Below, in pieces: positions 9,328 to 18,429 of a DNA stretch of 64,000 nt (the stretch's first letter is position 1; each line of letters starts with the position of its first letter). The notes below the pieces were generated by a model. That model was given only the letters and a program-made list of their open reading frames with translations. It ran no database searches and was not told where the DNA came from. The DNA lies in contig CP046864.1 in the NCBI GenBank assembly GCA_039640495.1, forward strand, positions 2,653,001 through 2,717,000, read 5' to 3'. The position numbers and the translations under genes are program-made. This DNA comes from Rhodobacteraceae bacterium IMCC1335. GTDB lineage: Bacteria; Pseudomonadota; Alphaproteobacteria; Rhodobacterales; Rhodobacteraceae.

Positions 9328-10173
9328 ATGCTGCTTGCCTCTGCTTTCGTAAAGAATACCCCTGTTTATGGCGTGCTTGGGCCAAGCTTGTTTTTTCCTG
9401 CGACTGCGAATGTTCTAGGGCGCTGGCCCAGCCTAAAAGACCTGATCGCCGATGATGCGCTGGATGTTTTAAAAGCGCAACTGGAGGCGGGCATCGATTT
9501 AGAAGCGGTAACATTGCGCCAACCAATCCCCAATGCTTCAAAAATCATCTGCGTTGGGCTCAATTATCGAAAACCCTATCCGGTTGACGGGGTGGCGCCG
9601 CCTGATCCAGAGCATATTATTCTTTTTGGAAAAGAACAAAGCAGCATGGTGGCCCATCACGAGCCGCTGCAGCCCCCCGCTGGCATGGCCGGCCAAAGCT
9701 TTGATTACGAAGGCGAGATTGCCGTGGTGATTGGCAAGCCTGCGTTTCAAATCAGCGAAGAAACGGCTTTGGATCATGTATTAGGCTATTCCGCCTTGAA
9801 TGATGGCTCGGTACGCAATTGGCAAAAGCACAGCATTTATGCAGGCAAGAACTTTTATCATTCTGGATCTTGGGGACCGGCAATTCTAACCAAAGATGCG
9901 CTGGATGATCCGGATGAATTGCGCCTCAAAACCTTTGTGAACGGCGAATTGCGCCAAAGCTGCCGCGCCAAAGAAATGGTATTTTCAGTCGCTGCGCAAA
10001 TCGCCTATATCTCGCATCTTTTTCCGCTTGAAGCAGGAGATGTTATTGCAACCGGCTCTCCAGATGGGACGGGCGGCGCCCGCAACCCAAAAGCGTTTTT
10101 GCGCCCGGGTGACCTTGTTGAGGTTCAAGTTGGCGCGCAGCTATCGCTGAAAAACCGCGTTGCACGCGCCTAA
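9328..10173 (+). CDS. Fumarylacetoacetate hydrolase family protein
   Basis: A 281-residue member of the FAH superfamily, divalent-metal enzymes that hydrolyse or decarboxylate 2-oxo acids and acylpyruvates. The core starts at KIICVGLNYRKP (about residue 70) and carries the metal-binding acids in DYEGEIAVVIGK and the later GYSALNDGSVRNWQ. The end of the fold is VIATGSPDGTGGARNP. The substrate cannot be read from the sequence. The 5-nt spacing from panE argues for co-transcription. The start at 9328 is chosen because the upstream extension lies inside panE. Confidence 0.88.
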   Translation: MLLASAFVKNTPVYGVLGPSLFFPATANVLGRWPSLKDLIADDALDVLKAQLEAGIDLEAVTLRQPIPNASKIICVGLNYRKPYPVDGVAPPDPEHIILFGKEQSSMVAHHEPLQPPAGMAGQSFDYEGEIAVVIGKPAFQISEETALDHVLGYSALNDGSVRNWQKHSIYAGKNFYHSGSWGPAILTKDALDDPDELRLKTFVNGELRQSCRAKEMVFSVAAQIAYISHLFPLEAGDVIATGSPDGTGGARNPKAFLRPGDLVEVQVGAQLSLKNRVARA

Positions 10174-10257
10174 TTTGGCGCAGCGCCCAGACTTGGCGAT
10201 CGTCTCATGCGCGCTAGCTCTCCCTCGTCAGGGTTTTGAAATTTACGGGAATTGCAG

Positions 10258-10803
10258 ATGACCAAATGGATCTACGGGTTGATTTTTAGCCTGCTCATCA
10301 GCCCCAGCTGGAGCGATACAAAGATGATCGATGCATTTGAAGAGCAGCCGGAACGCCGCTGGCGTTATTTTTCCGATCAAGTGATGGGCGGTTTGTCACA
10401 AGGCCAAGCAAATTTCGTTAAAGCCGATGCCCGCTTTAGCGCGCATTTGTCGGGTTGGGTCACCACGCAGAATAATGGTGGATTCATCCAAATACGCCGC
10501 GAGATCAACGGCTCCGATTACCCTAATTCTCAAGGTGTGACGCTCACAGTTAAAGGCAATGGAGAGCGCTATTACCTGCATCTGCGGACAAAACAAACGC
10601 GGCTTCCCTGGCATTATTATCAGGCCAGCTTTGACAGCAATTCAGACTGGCAAAGCTTTTCAATACCGTTTTCCAGCTTTGAACGATCCGGCTGGGTCTT
10701 GGGGACAGAAATCGACCCCGCGAGTATTTCAAGCTTAGGTATCGTCGCCTACGGAAAAGACCACCACGCAGATCTTTGGATAGATGAAATCGGGTTTTAT
10801 TAA
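10258..10803 (+). CDS. CIA30-family protein with signal peptide
   Basis: A 181-residue protein with an N-terminal signal-like segment (WIYGLIFSLLISPSWS) followed by a beta-rich domain matching the CIA30 family, named for a mitochondrial complex I assembly factor. The core elements are WRYFSDQVMGGLSQG, the glycine-rich NNGGFIQIRRE, and the C-terminal IVAYGKDHHADLWIDEI. Bacterial members are periplasmic or membrane-associated proteins of unknown function with a galactose-binding-like fold. The ATG at 10258 has GGGA 8 nt upstream; the TTG two codons earlier is less likely. Confidence 0.8.
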   Translation: MTKWIYGLIFSLLISPSWSDTKMIDAFEEQPERRWRYFSDQVMGGLSQGQANFVKADARFSAHLSGWVTTQNNGGFIQIRREINGSDYPNSQGVTLTVKGNGERYYLHLRTKQTRLPWHYYQASFDSNSDWQSFSIPFSSFERSGWVLGTEIDPASISSLGIVAYGKDHHADLWIDEIGFY

Positions 10804-10819
10804 ATAAAGATGGTAGCCC

Positions 10820-10837
10820 CTGATAAAAAATTATCAG
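10820..10837 (+). terminator. Possible weak terminator hairpin
   Basis: CTGATAA pairs with TTATCAG across an AAAA loop, 17 bp after the stop of the CIA30 gene. There is no GC-rich stem base and no T tract, so it may only protect a 3' end. Confidence 0.3.
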
Positions 10838-10929
10838 CCAAGATAGAGGCATCACAGCGATCCGCGATATTTTGATATCCCCACCGCGTTGGGCCTGTTA
10901 GGCTTGGCCCAGCCAAAAAGAGGATGCGT

Positions 10930-11949
10930 ATGAAAAGTTTTTTAGACCCAAGGCAAATTTTGCACAATCCAAAGCATTTCATGTTTAATGGCCGCCAAGC
11001 AGAGAACCCCGAAACCCCCGCACGTATTGAAATTTTAAAGGCAGGCGCTGAGGCCGCAGGCTGTGCTTTTGAGGCCCCACGCGATTACGGGCTTGTCCCC
11101 ATCAGCGCCATCCACTCTCCGCGTTATCTGACGTTTTTACAAAATATTTATACCCGCTGGTCGCGGATGAAAGACGGTGGTGATGAGGTGATACCAAATA
11201 TCCACCCCGCCAACCGAGTGGATTCTTATCCAGCCTCTGCGGTGGGTCAGGCGGGGTTTCATCAAGCCGATACAGCCTGCCCAATTTCCGCCCAAACATG
11301 GGAGGCGGCTTATTGGTCGGCTCAATCAGCCATCGCTGGGGCAGAACATATGCTGCAGGGGGGCAGCCGCGCCTACGTGCTATGCCGCCCCCCTGGCCAT
11401 CACGCCATGAGCGAATTGGCTGGCGGGTTTTGCTTTTTGAACAATGCCGCTATTGCTGCGGATCTTTTAAGCAAAGCCGGCCGGCGCGTCAGCGTTTTGG
11501 ACATAGACGTGCATCACGGAAACGGAACGCAGAATATTTTTTACCACAGAAATGATGTTTTCACCGTATCACTTCATGCCGATCCGGCGCGGTTTTATCC
11601 TTTTTACTGGGGGCACAACGCTGAAACCGGAGCTGGTTTGGGCGCAGGCTATAACCTGAACCTGCCGCTTCCCCGCCGCAGTGGTGATGCCGATTATTTA
11701 ACCGCTCTTGCGCAAGCTTTGGAACACATTCAAGCCTATGGCACCGATTGTTTGGTGGTTGCCCTGGGCCTTGACGCTTATGAAGGAGATCCCTTTCAGG
11801 GCCTTGCAGTGAGCAGCGAGGGCTTCACCCGAATTGGACAGGCCATCAGCGCTTTGGGCTGCCCGATTCTTTTGGTTCAAGAAGGCGGGTATATTTGCCC
11901 AGAATTAGGCACAAATTTAACCGCAGCTCTTACAGGATTTGCAGCCTGA
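10930..11949 (+). CDS. Histone deacetylase-like amidohydrolase
   Basis: A 339-residue zinc-dependent deacetylase of the arginase/HDAC fold, which in bacteria acts on acetylpolyamines or similar small amides. The catalytic signatures are visible: RPPGHHA with the general-base histidine pair, GGFCFLNNAAIAA, the metal site DIDVHHGNGTQ, SLHADP, ALGLDAYEGDP, and EGGY near the C-terminus. The ATG at 10930 is preferred because AGAGG lies 6-7 nt upstream; ATG 10924 would be too close. It is a single-gene unit. The acyl substrate is unknown. Confidence 0.9.
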   Translation: MKSFLDPRQILHNPKHFMFNGRQAENPETPARIEILKAGAEAAGCAFEAPRDYGLVPISAIHSPRYLTFLQNIYTRWSRMKDGGDEVIPNIHPANRVDSYPASAVGQAGFHQADTACPISAQTWEAAYWSAQSAIAGAEHMLQGGSRAYVLCRPPGHHAMSELAGGFCFLNNAAIAADLLSKAGRRVSVLDIDVHHGNGTQNIFYHRNDVFTVSLHADPARFYPFYWGHNAETGAGLGAGYNLNLPLPRRSGDADYLTALAQALEHIQAYGTDCLVVALGLDAYEGDPFQGLAVSSEGFTRIGQAISALGCPILLVQEGGYICPELGTNLTAALTGFAA

Positions 11950-12282
11950 TGGCGCAGATAAACCCAAACATATGTTTGCGTATTAGGGCAAAAAGTGGGG
12001 CTTGTAAAAAAGCTCAAGTAAAACAGATCTTAAGGCGATATTTTTACTGCTGCTCTCATTCTTGTTTTGTGTCTTATGTCTTTGCATGCCAGGGCTTTAC
12101 GTTCAAAATTTCGCGCGCCCGAGGCGCCGGTCTTCCAAGATTTTTGGCGCCACTGCCCGGCTTTGCGCAGTTGCTGAATACCGGCGCAACCAGGTTTTAC
12201 AAAATCACCCTCTCCATCCCGCAATGGCACTTAACATTTTTTGCGGGTTTTGCCGCCTGAAACATCTCTTTAGTTGATCACA
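11950..12282. other. Intergenic stretch between two converging genes
   Basis: No convincing gene, RNA or terminator with a T tract is seen. Short open frames on both strands have no recognisable features. Confidence 0.5.
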
Positions 12283-12831
12283 TTAGGGCGAAAGCCATGT
12301 TCCGGCCCAGCGGTCATCAGCTTGAAATGCCGCGCGGAAATGTTGCTCTTTGAGCGAAAGGAACTCAAGCTTTTGAACCGCACAACTGCAAACCATAAAC
12401 TGCGATTTCGACGGTGTGAGCGCATAGGCAAAGGCGTCACGGATCGCAATGCCGGTACGCGGGGTTTTGCCATAAGCAATTTGACTAGGCCCGGGTACGT
12501 TTTGCCATTGCGCATCGCGATGGGCATCTTGGCGTAATGCGATGCGCACGTGAAGCCGCAATTGGATGGCGCGATCCGGATCCCAAAACAATAATTGAGC
12601 CTGTGGATTGGCCTGCAACTCGGCGCATTTCGAACTGCCAATATCGGTATGAAATTCCAAATTTTCACCCGCGCGATCAGCGTCGCGCAGCACCACATGG
12701 CGCGCCTGTGGTTGGCCCTCTCTATCCACTGTCGCCAAGGACATCACACGGAAGGGCGACTGCCCATCCACCTGCCCTTCCTCTAGAAGGCCCCATGCCT
12801 GATCCAAAAGCTTTGGAAGCGAGATTTTCAT
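12283..12831 (-). CDS. Pyridoxamine 5'-phosphate oxidase-family flavoprotein
   Basis: A 182-residue split-barrel flavin-binding protein of the PNPOx-like superfamily. The N-terminal substrate and FMN region is recognisable (RVMSLATVDREGQPQARHVVLR), followed by LEFHTDIGSSKCAELQANP, which is typical of PNPOx, and a shortened C-terminal domain. True PdxH enzymes are longer and end in RLxP, which is missing, so this is more likely a PdxH-like paralogue common in rhodobacters. ATG 12831 has AGAAGG at a suitable distance; the TTG 21 nt upstream is less likely. The genome region to its right carries no genes for 1.1 kb. Confidence 0.8.
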   Translation of the reverse strand: MKISLPKLLDQAWGLLEEGQVDGQSPFRVMSLATVDREGQPQARHVVLRDADRAGENLEFHTDIGSSKCAELQANPQAQLLFWDPDRAIQLRLHVRIALRQDAHRDAQWQNVPGPSQIAYGKTPRTGIAIRDAFAYALTPSKSQFMVCSCAVQKLEFLSLKEQHFRAAFQADDRWAGTWLSP

Positions 12832-12852
12832 GTGGTTTGCCTTCTGTGACAA

Positions 12853-13921
12853 GAGTGGAGCGTAAGCCGACTGACATGGGAAAGAGCCAATGCCCCCCCG
12901 TAATCCACAATTAAAGCATTCAAGCGCTTAATCAAGAACGGCCAATATCATCCCGGCATAGGATCTCCAAAACAAAAAATGCCCCCAAAAGGCGGGGAAA
13001 CGTAGGCCCACAGTAATGCTGAGGGCCTATATGCTGAACTAGCTGCTTAGAAAGCAAAGGCCCCAAGAGCTTACGCCAATGGGGCTTCACAGCACTGACC
13101 AAAACTTGCTTTCGTTTAGTTGGCCAGTGGCCCTTGTCAGGGTCTCAATGTGGATGCCGAAGCAGTGCCACCTCATTTATTAATTTAGTCACGAATTTTC
13201 TCTATGTGAAAGGGGGAATACCCAGCCCATGTAGAACACAATTACTAATTTCTCGTAAATCTATGCTCGAAAGGGTGTTCAACTGGTAAGATCTCTTCCC
13301 GCTAGAGTCTTTTCCTAAACGTAACAGATCTACCCGATGGCAGCCAACAGCGCAAACCATATCTCCCTTCACCCACCTGGGATCATTCCCCCATCTTCGC
13401 GGCATCTGGAAAGGTATCTGTATCTCGCAGTGATACTTTTGTATTTGGTTTGGCATGGACTGGCTAAGGGGAATAACTGTGCACAACCCAGGCCGCGCCT
13501 TGATAGGCGGCGAGATTACAATACAAAGACGTGACTTTACCATTTCAGGAACACGAAAGCCCTAATCGAAGTTCACACAAACTATTGTTCCGCGCTTGGG
13601 ATTATACGAAATAGCCAAATTAATGGTTGTTTCTTTTTGCGCTTAACTGCGTTTTATTTCTGGTGCGAAAAAAAGTCAGGCCACATCGAATACTGATCAT
13701 CAAATGGGCCTAGTTAATTATATGGGTTCCAAACGTTGTTCTGAATGAATATCTCGGTTACCGGCATCTATGATTGTATACCTGAAAACTGCATATCTAC
13801 TCTTCAACATAAATTTCTCCATAAAATATGGAGATAGATTACAACCTACACGAGTGGTGTCAAATATTTAATAGTCGCGGAGGCTTTGTGTTAGCCACCT
13901 ACACCAAGGGGGTAAACTCCC
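12853..13921. other. Gene-poor interval of about 1.07 kb
   Basis: Neither strand shows a convincing coding frame; several short open frames lack ribosome sites and conserved motifs. The interval holds several hairpins: AGGCCC/GGGCCT at 13004-13028, GCCCC/GGGGC at 13060-13085 and CTCCATA/TATGGAG at 13817-13833. It lies between a housekeeping gene and the 3' end of the phage-like block, so it may be decayed prophage DNA. Confidence 0.5.
13004..13028. other. Strong hairpin in a gene-free region
   Basis: AGGCCC and GGGCCT enclose a further CAG/CTG pairing with one A-A mismatch and a TAATG loop. There is no T run on either side, so it is not a canonical terminator. It could be part of a small RNA; no promoter is evident. 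Confidence 0.35.
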
Positions 13922-14116
13922 TCAAGTTTCAGAGTTTTTACTGAGTTTTGAGCGCTCAATTTTCAGCAACGAGTATTTAAACCAGAAGTTTACCAGAAAC
14001 CCCGCTGCGGCGAGGCAAAAGCCACCAATCGCCAACCATTGATTGATCGTTAAAGCGCCAAAGGCCGAGATAAACGCCCCGCTCCATGTCCCTGCATTTA
14101 TCATTCGATCAACCAT
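13922..14116 (-). CDS. Holin-like small membrane protein
   Basis: A 64-residue protein with two predicted membrane helices (about residues 13-27 and 29-49) and a basic C-terminal tail (SLLKIERSKLSK). The arrangement GAFGALTINQWL then a second glycine/alanine-rich helix resembles class II (HP1-type) phage holins, which open the inner membrane for release of endolysin. It is the last gene of a phage-type minus-strand block, 12 bp after the LamG-type gene, a usual position for lysis genes. No endolysin gene is adjacent. Confidence 0.6.
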   Translation of the reverse strand: MVDRMINAGTWSGAFISAFGALTINQWLAIGGFCLAAAGFLVNFWFKYSLLKIERSKLSKNSET

Positions 14117-14128
14117 ATCCGCTCCTTC

Positions 14129-16123
14129 TTATTTTTGGGTGTTTTGCGCCGCGATCTGCGCGTAATCTTCGGTCAGCGCAATCGCGCCCTGCATGATCGA
14201 CTGCATCTGATTGTAATCCACCAAAGGCTCGGCATTGGTGGTTTGAACGGCCACATTCTCGGCGTTGCGCGGCGCATACTCATAGCCCGCGAACAGCGCT
14301 TTTGCGCCGCTTGCATCGATATAGGCTTTAACCTCAACCCGATTGGTGGCATCTGCCCGCGCCTCGATCACAGGGCGCAGCACCGCCAAGCCCGATGGCG
14401 TGGCCTGATAAACATCCTCGCCGCTTAAGCCATAAAGCCCCAAGGCGGTCAGCCCTTCCTTTGTGCCCGCCGCATAATCGGTAAAGCGCAGCCATTGCTG
14501 TGTGGTGATATTGGGATGATCACCTCTAATCGTGGCGCGCAGCACATCAAACCCTGCCCCGTAAGGATCGGCAATGATCGCCATATCTGAAGCGGTGATC
14601 AGCGCCGAGATATCGGTGTTTACATCCAGATTTGGGGTTGCGTTCAACGCCATGAATTCAAGCTGATCAATCTCGCGCACATCGATCTCTTTAACCTGCG
14701 CATAATGCCCAGGCTTATCAATCGCCACCCGCAACCGCGTCAGCCCAGAGGTGTCAAACCGATGGCTGATCGCCTCTTGATAGGGGTAAAGCTCTTTGCC
14801 CTGCGCCACATCTTCGGCATTCCAAACAATCAATTTGGTGGCGGCGCCGCCAAAATCCTGCACCCGCATCGCAGAAGACAAGCTGATGCTGCCAAAGCTT
14901 TCCAGCAAACTTGTTGGCGATTGCGCGCCGTTGATCGCTGAAAGCTGCACCGCCCCGCCGCTGATATTTTCCACAACCGGAATCCGCGTGGCATCCAAAA
15001 TATAAGCGCCAGGGCTGGTGATAATCAGCAAATCGCCATCGCCCGTCACCACCCCCGGCGTTGCGGCGCGGATCACCTTTTCCACCAGCGCCAATGATCC
15101 ACCGCCCTCTAAAACCGTGATGCCATCCAAATCCACCGCGGGCGGGGTGCAGATCTCAGCTGCATTTGATCCATTGGCGTTGAGTAAGGTTAATTCATGC
15201 GGCCCAACATATTGCACTGCGATATCGCGCAGATTGGGATCTTGTTCAAAGAGCAGATTATCAAGGATCAGCCGGTAATCGGTGGCATTGGTTGCCTGAA
15301 CAATCCGAATAGCGCAATTCTGACCGGCAAATTCTGTGCCCGAAAGCGCATCCAGCGCCGCTTGTTGCTGCGCCACATTGCCTTCAATCACGTGAAGCGG
15401 CACAACGCTGCGCTCGAACAGATCGCGGCACTCAGCTGCGCTGAAGGAGCGGTTGTTGAACATGCCCAGCATGGCAACATCTTTGATCACGCCGCCCATT
15501 TGCATTTGCGCGTCGTTATAGCTTTTTAGCCCAAGCTTACAGTTGCCAATGCCAATATCAGCGTTATGCCCAGGAAAGGGCTCGGTGCCATCCTTTTCCA
15601 CCGTGTGTTGGTGCACCCCGTTGATATAAAGCAAAATCCGCGTGCCCGCCCCCTCATGCTCGCTGGGGCGCTGCCAGATGAAACAGATAAAATAGGGGCG
15701 ATCCACCTCGGCCAGAAATGCCGATTGCGCGATTAAAAACGGTTGTCCTTCATCGGCTGCTTGCACCGTAATGGCGCGGGCAATCCCGACCAGAATGGCG
15801 AAGTTATTGCCCCCGCCGCCTTGGGCATAAATCCCCGTTGGGGCATCCACGCTGGTGCTGGCAAACCAAACGCATAAACTGCGATGCTGATAGATGTCCT
15901 TTCTATTGTTGATATCATCGCAGCGCGGGATGGTGCCGCGTTGAAACTTATCGGCGCTGGCGCGATAGCTGGCGCTGATGCCTTCACAAATCTTTGCACC
16001 CTCAAAGCTGCCGCCCAAAGGGTCAAAGGCAATCGGCAAACCATCACCCAAGGCGGTGGCATTATCCAGCATCAGCAAATGCGTTGCGCCCAGCGTTTGT
16101 GTAAGATGCGTGCGAATGCTCAA
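14129..16123 (-). CDS. Large phage tail or receptor-binding protein with LamG-type region
   Basis: A 664-residue protein without signal peptide. The first ~240 residues carry the pattern of a concanavalin A/LamG-type jelly roll, with SLCVWFASTS, ILLYINGVHQHTVEKDG and KDVAMLGMFNNRSFSAAECRDLF, as in phage tail proteins that bind glycans. The remainder is beta-rich and repetitive with no recognised motif, ending in a helical glutamine-rich tail. Translation seems to start at TTG 16123, overlapping the methyltransferase stop (TTGA) with GGAG 8 nt upstream. I infer a tail-tip or fibre role from its place between tail-fibre-type genes and the holin. Confidence 0.6.
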   Translation of the reverse strand: MSIRTHLTQTLGATHLLMLDNATALGDGLPIAFDPLGGSFEGAKICEGISASYRASADKFQRGTIPRCDDINNRKDIYQHRSLCVWFASTSVDAPTGIYAQGGGGNNFAILVGIARAITVQAADEGQPFLIAQSAFLAEVDRPYFICFIWQRPSEHEGAGTRILLYINGVHQHTVEKDGTEPFPGHNADIGIGNCKLGLKSYNDAQMQMGGVIKDVAMLGMFNNRSFSAAECRDLFERSVVPLHVIEGNVAQQQAALDALSGTEFAGQNCAIRIVQATNATDYRLILDNLLFEQDPNLRDIAVQYVGPHELTLLNANGSNAAEICTPPAVDLDGITVLEGGGSLALVEKVIRAATPGVVTGDGDLLIITSPGAYILDATRIPVVENISGGAVQLSAINGAQSPTSLLESFGSISLSSAMRVQDFGGAATKLIVWNAEDVAQGKELYPYQEAISHRFDTSGLTRLRVAIDKPGHYAQVKEIDVREIDQLEFMALNATPNLDVNTDISALITASDMAIIADPYGAGFDVLRATIRGDHPNITTQQWLRFTDYAAGTKEGLTALGLYGLSGEDVYQATPSGLAVLRPVIEARADATNRVEVKAYIDASGAKALFAGYEYAPRNAENVAVQTTNAEPLVDYNQMQSIMQGAIALTEDYAQIAAQNTQK

Positions 16124-17238
16124 ATGAGGTTCTCCACCATGTTGATCCGCTCGCCAATCCAGCGCATCACAGGCACAGCCATTGAGTTGCCCATAGCTTT
16201 GTAGCGAGGCCCATCAGGGCAGCTTTCCGCTGTCTTGTTGCGGTATGGGATTTGCGTGTAGTTGTCGGGAAAGCCCTGCAAGCGCTCGCATTCGGTTGGC
16301 GTTAGGCGGCGCACTTGCATGTGTTGCAAGGCCATATATCCAGCCGCCGCGTGGTTAATGCTGTTGCTAAACCCACTGTGTGAAATAATTATACCAGCGA
16401 CCGAATGCGTTGCCACAGCTGGCGTTTTGCTTTTGTCGAGCGTGGGCGTGACATGCTTTGACACGCTGTCGCCTTGGCTTGCGCTGTTTTGTGCGCCGAA
16501 TGCTATGCAACTTGCCGTGTCCTGGTCTGCCTCTGGCCTAGCGCCTTTGTAGTCACGCGCGCAGAGTGCATTGCTTACTGCTGGCACAAAATGATTTACA
16601 GCTGCGCCTTCTGGCTTTCCGCTTGGGCCACCTGTGAAAGAGCTTGCAGCAATTGTTCCGGCAATTTCTTCCCGCGTTTCTTGGCTCGGCGCAGGATGCC
16701 CTGACAAGCTTTCGCGCTCAAAAAGAACCGCTGCGGCACGTTTCCAGTCTCCAGCGTATCCGACAACGAACACACGCCTGCGTCTTTGGGCCACACTGAA
16801 GTATTGAGCGTCAAGGCTTCTCCATGAAAACCCATACCCGAGTTCCCCCAGCGCTCTGAGAAAGGTGCCAAAATCCCGTCCTTTGTTTGATGACAAGACG
16901 CCGGGGACGTTCTCCCAAACCAACCACTTGGGCTGATACTTTGCAGCAATGGCAAGATAGGTGAGCATAAGGTTCCCGCGTGGGTCACTAAGTCCTTTTC
17001 GAAGTCCAGCGACTGAGAAGCTTTGGCAAGGGGTTCCTCCGACAAAAAGGTCAATTGGGTCATTGGGCCACTCCTTAAAAGCTGTCATGTCGCCGTAATT
17101 CGGCACATTTGGGTAATGGTGGTGCAAAACAGCACTCGGAAACTTTTCAATTTCGCTAAACCATTGCGGCTCCCAGCCAAGCGGATGCCAGGCGACAGTT
17201 GCGGCCTCTACGCCAGAGCAAACAGAACCGTATATCAT
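16120..17238 (-). CDS. Phage-type DNA (cytosine-5-)methyltransferase
   Basis: A 372-residue C5-cytosine methyltransferase. Motif I is SVCSGVEAATVAWHPLGW, the catalytic PC motif (IV) is GGTPCQSFSVAG, motif VI is WENVPGV, motif VIII is QRRRRVFVVG, motif IX is RLTPTECERLQGFPDNY, and motif X is GNSMAVPVM. All catalytic elements are intact. The start at 17238 forms an ATGA overlap with the upstream gene's stop, better than the longer frame to 17268. No restriction endonuclease is adjacent, so it is an orphan enzyme, probably protecting phage DNA from host restriction. The target sequence is unknown. Confidence 0.93.
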   Translation of the reverse strand: MIYGSVCSGVEAATVAWHPLGWEPQWFSEIEKFPSAVLHHHYPNVPNYGDMTAFKEWPNDPIDLFVGGTPCQSFSVAGLRKGLSDPRGNLMLTYLAIAAKYQPKWLVWENVPGVLSSNKGRDFGTFLRALGELGYGFSWRSLDAQYFSVAQRRRRVFVVGYAGDWKRAAAVLFERESLSGHPAPSQETREEIAGTIAASSFTGGPSGKPEGAAVNHFVPAVSNALCARDYKGARPEADQDTASCIAFGAQNSASQGDSVSKHVTPTLDKSKTPAVATHSVAGIIISHSGFSNSINHAAAGYMALQHMQVRRLTPTECERLQGFPDNYTQIPYRNKTAESCPDGPRYKAMGNSMAVPVMRWIGERINMVENLI

Positions 17239-17558
17239 GCGTAGCTCAAGCCTTCCCGATCCGCCCAAAGCCCCGGCGCGCTTTGCATGGTTTCTGCAGC
17301 GCGATCCCAGCGATTGATCCGATTGCCCAGATCAAAATAAATATACGCCGCATGGGCCGCGCTTTGGCGGGCGGGCGTAAAGCCGCCGCCTGTGCCGCCC
17401 CCGCCCCCGTCACCCGCGTTCAGCTTATGCGCCGCGCTGCCGGTTTGATCGCTCGCATAAAGATCAAACCCCGCGCCCGTGCGCAGCAGATAAAGCGCGT
17501 TGGGTTCAAGCGGATCAGGCAAGGCGGCAACCAGCTTATGCGCCCGAAACGCGCTCAC
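17235..17558 (-). CDS. Small phage tail-fibre-type protein
   Basis: A 107-residue protein if translation begins at GTG 17558, which overlaps the preceding stop (GTGA). The N-terminal half has the repeat LPDPLEPNALYLLRTGAGFDLYAS, a motif seen in phage tail fibres, and is paralogous to the start of the upstream gene. A glycine-rich linker (GDGGGGGTGGG) separates it from a short C-terminal part. An ATG at 17576 is an alternative start. It likely forms a segment of a tail fibre or a fibre-tip protein. Confidence 0.55.
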   Translation of the reverse strand: MSAFRAHKLVAALPDPLEPNALYLLRTGAGFDLYASDQTGSAAHKLNAGDGGGGGTGGGFTPARQSAAHAAYIYFDLGNRINRWDRAAETMQSAPGLWADREGLSYA

Positions 17559-18109
17559 CAGCCTATCGTTGCCCAATCGGTGCTGACAGCCGATCCTGCA
17601 TAGGTGAGCTGCCCATCCACCTCATCGATTTTATCCAGCTGGGTTTTATTGGCATGGCTGTGCTTTTTGGCCACGGCATCATCAATCTCGGCCACCGCGC
17701 TGCTCGGCTTGCCGCTCAGGCTGGCCCATGTCAGCGCCAGATCCATGCTTTCAGCCTCGCTAATTTTTACCCAAAGATCGGGGCTGGCGCGATAGGCATA
17801 GGTGGCCGCGCCGCTGGATACCGTGGCATCGGCGCTGGCATCCAGCACCAGCACAATGGCATTCTCGCTTAGATCCAGCGCATCGCGGGCCGCAATATCA
17901 TCCACGATATCCATCGCGCCCAGCCCGCCAACGGATGCATCGATCAGGCTTTGCACATCCGCTTCATTGATATGGCGGCGCACCGTTGAAGCGCTGGCCC
18001 CTGTGACATACATTTCAACGTAATCTGTGCCAGAGGTCACAAGATAGATCGCATGTGCTTCCAGTGGCGATGGCAAAGCAGTGACTTTGTGAATTTGAAA
18101 ACGGGCCAT
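17555..18109 (-). CDS. Phage tail-fibre-type protein
   Basis: A 184-residue protein beginning MARFQIHKVTALPSPLEAHA, with the fibre motif ALPSPLEAHAIYLVTSG and YVEMYVTG followed by a helical segment (INEADVQSLIDASVGG) and a TQLDKIDEVDG stalk near the C-terminus. This organisation is typical of phage tail fibres in which short beta domains alternate with trimeric stalks. The start at 18109 leaves 5 nt after the preceding stop. It overlaps the next gene by 4 nt (GTGA). Function is inferred from motif and context. Confidence 0.6.
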   Translation of the reverse strand: MARFQIHKVTALPSPLEAHAIYLVTSGTDYVEMYVTGASASTVRRHINEADVQSLIDASVGGLGAMDIVDDIAARDALDLSENAIVLVLDASADATVSSGAATYAYRASPDLWVKISEAESMDLALTWASLSGKPSSAVAEIDDAVAKKHSHANKTQLDKIDEVDGQLTYAGSAVSTDWATIGW

Positions 18110-18114
18110 GATAC

Positions 18115-18429
18115 TTACCAATCTGTTGTTGAATATTCCAAATAGGGCGCAAACAGCGTTCCCTCTGCCGTTGCGCTCAAAGCGTTATCGGGGTGATCTG
18201 ACACGCTGGCTTTTGCGCCGCTATCGCCGCGTGGCCCCTGCGGGCCAGAGGTGACAATTTCGAGCAATGCATCTTTTTGGTTTTGCAACTCGATCACCGC
18301 TGCGGGCAGAAGCGGCAGCTCAACCAGCTCGGCTTTGGGCGCAAAAACCTCAAGGCTGGTTTTGAGGTGCTGCGCAATCTCGATCACGCGCCGCGCCTCG
18401 ATCACCTCAACAACCGCGTCAGTCATCAT
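18115..18429 (-). CDS. Small phage structural protein with collagen-like G-X-Y run
   Basis: A 104-residue protein: a helical N-terminal two-thirds (EVIEARRVIEIAQHLKTSLE), then a short collagen-like GPQGPRGDSG stretch and a C-terminal end (LEYSTTDW) that resembles the end of the next gene's product (AVSTDWATIGW). Collagen-like runs are common in phage tail fibres. It starts inside the end of the upstream gene (11-nt overlap). Probably part of the tail fibre assembly; not a recognised family. Confidence 0.55.
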   Translation of the reverse strand: MMTDAVVEVIEARRVIEIAQHLKTSLEVFAPKAELVELPLLPAAVIELQNQKDALLEIVTSGPQGPRGDSGAKASVSDHPDNALSATAEGTLFAPYLEYSTTDW

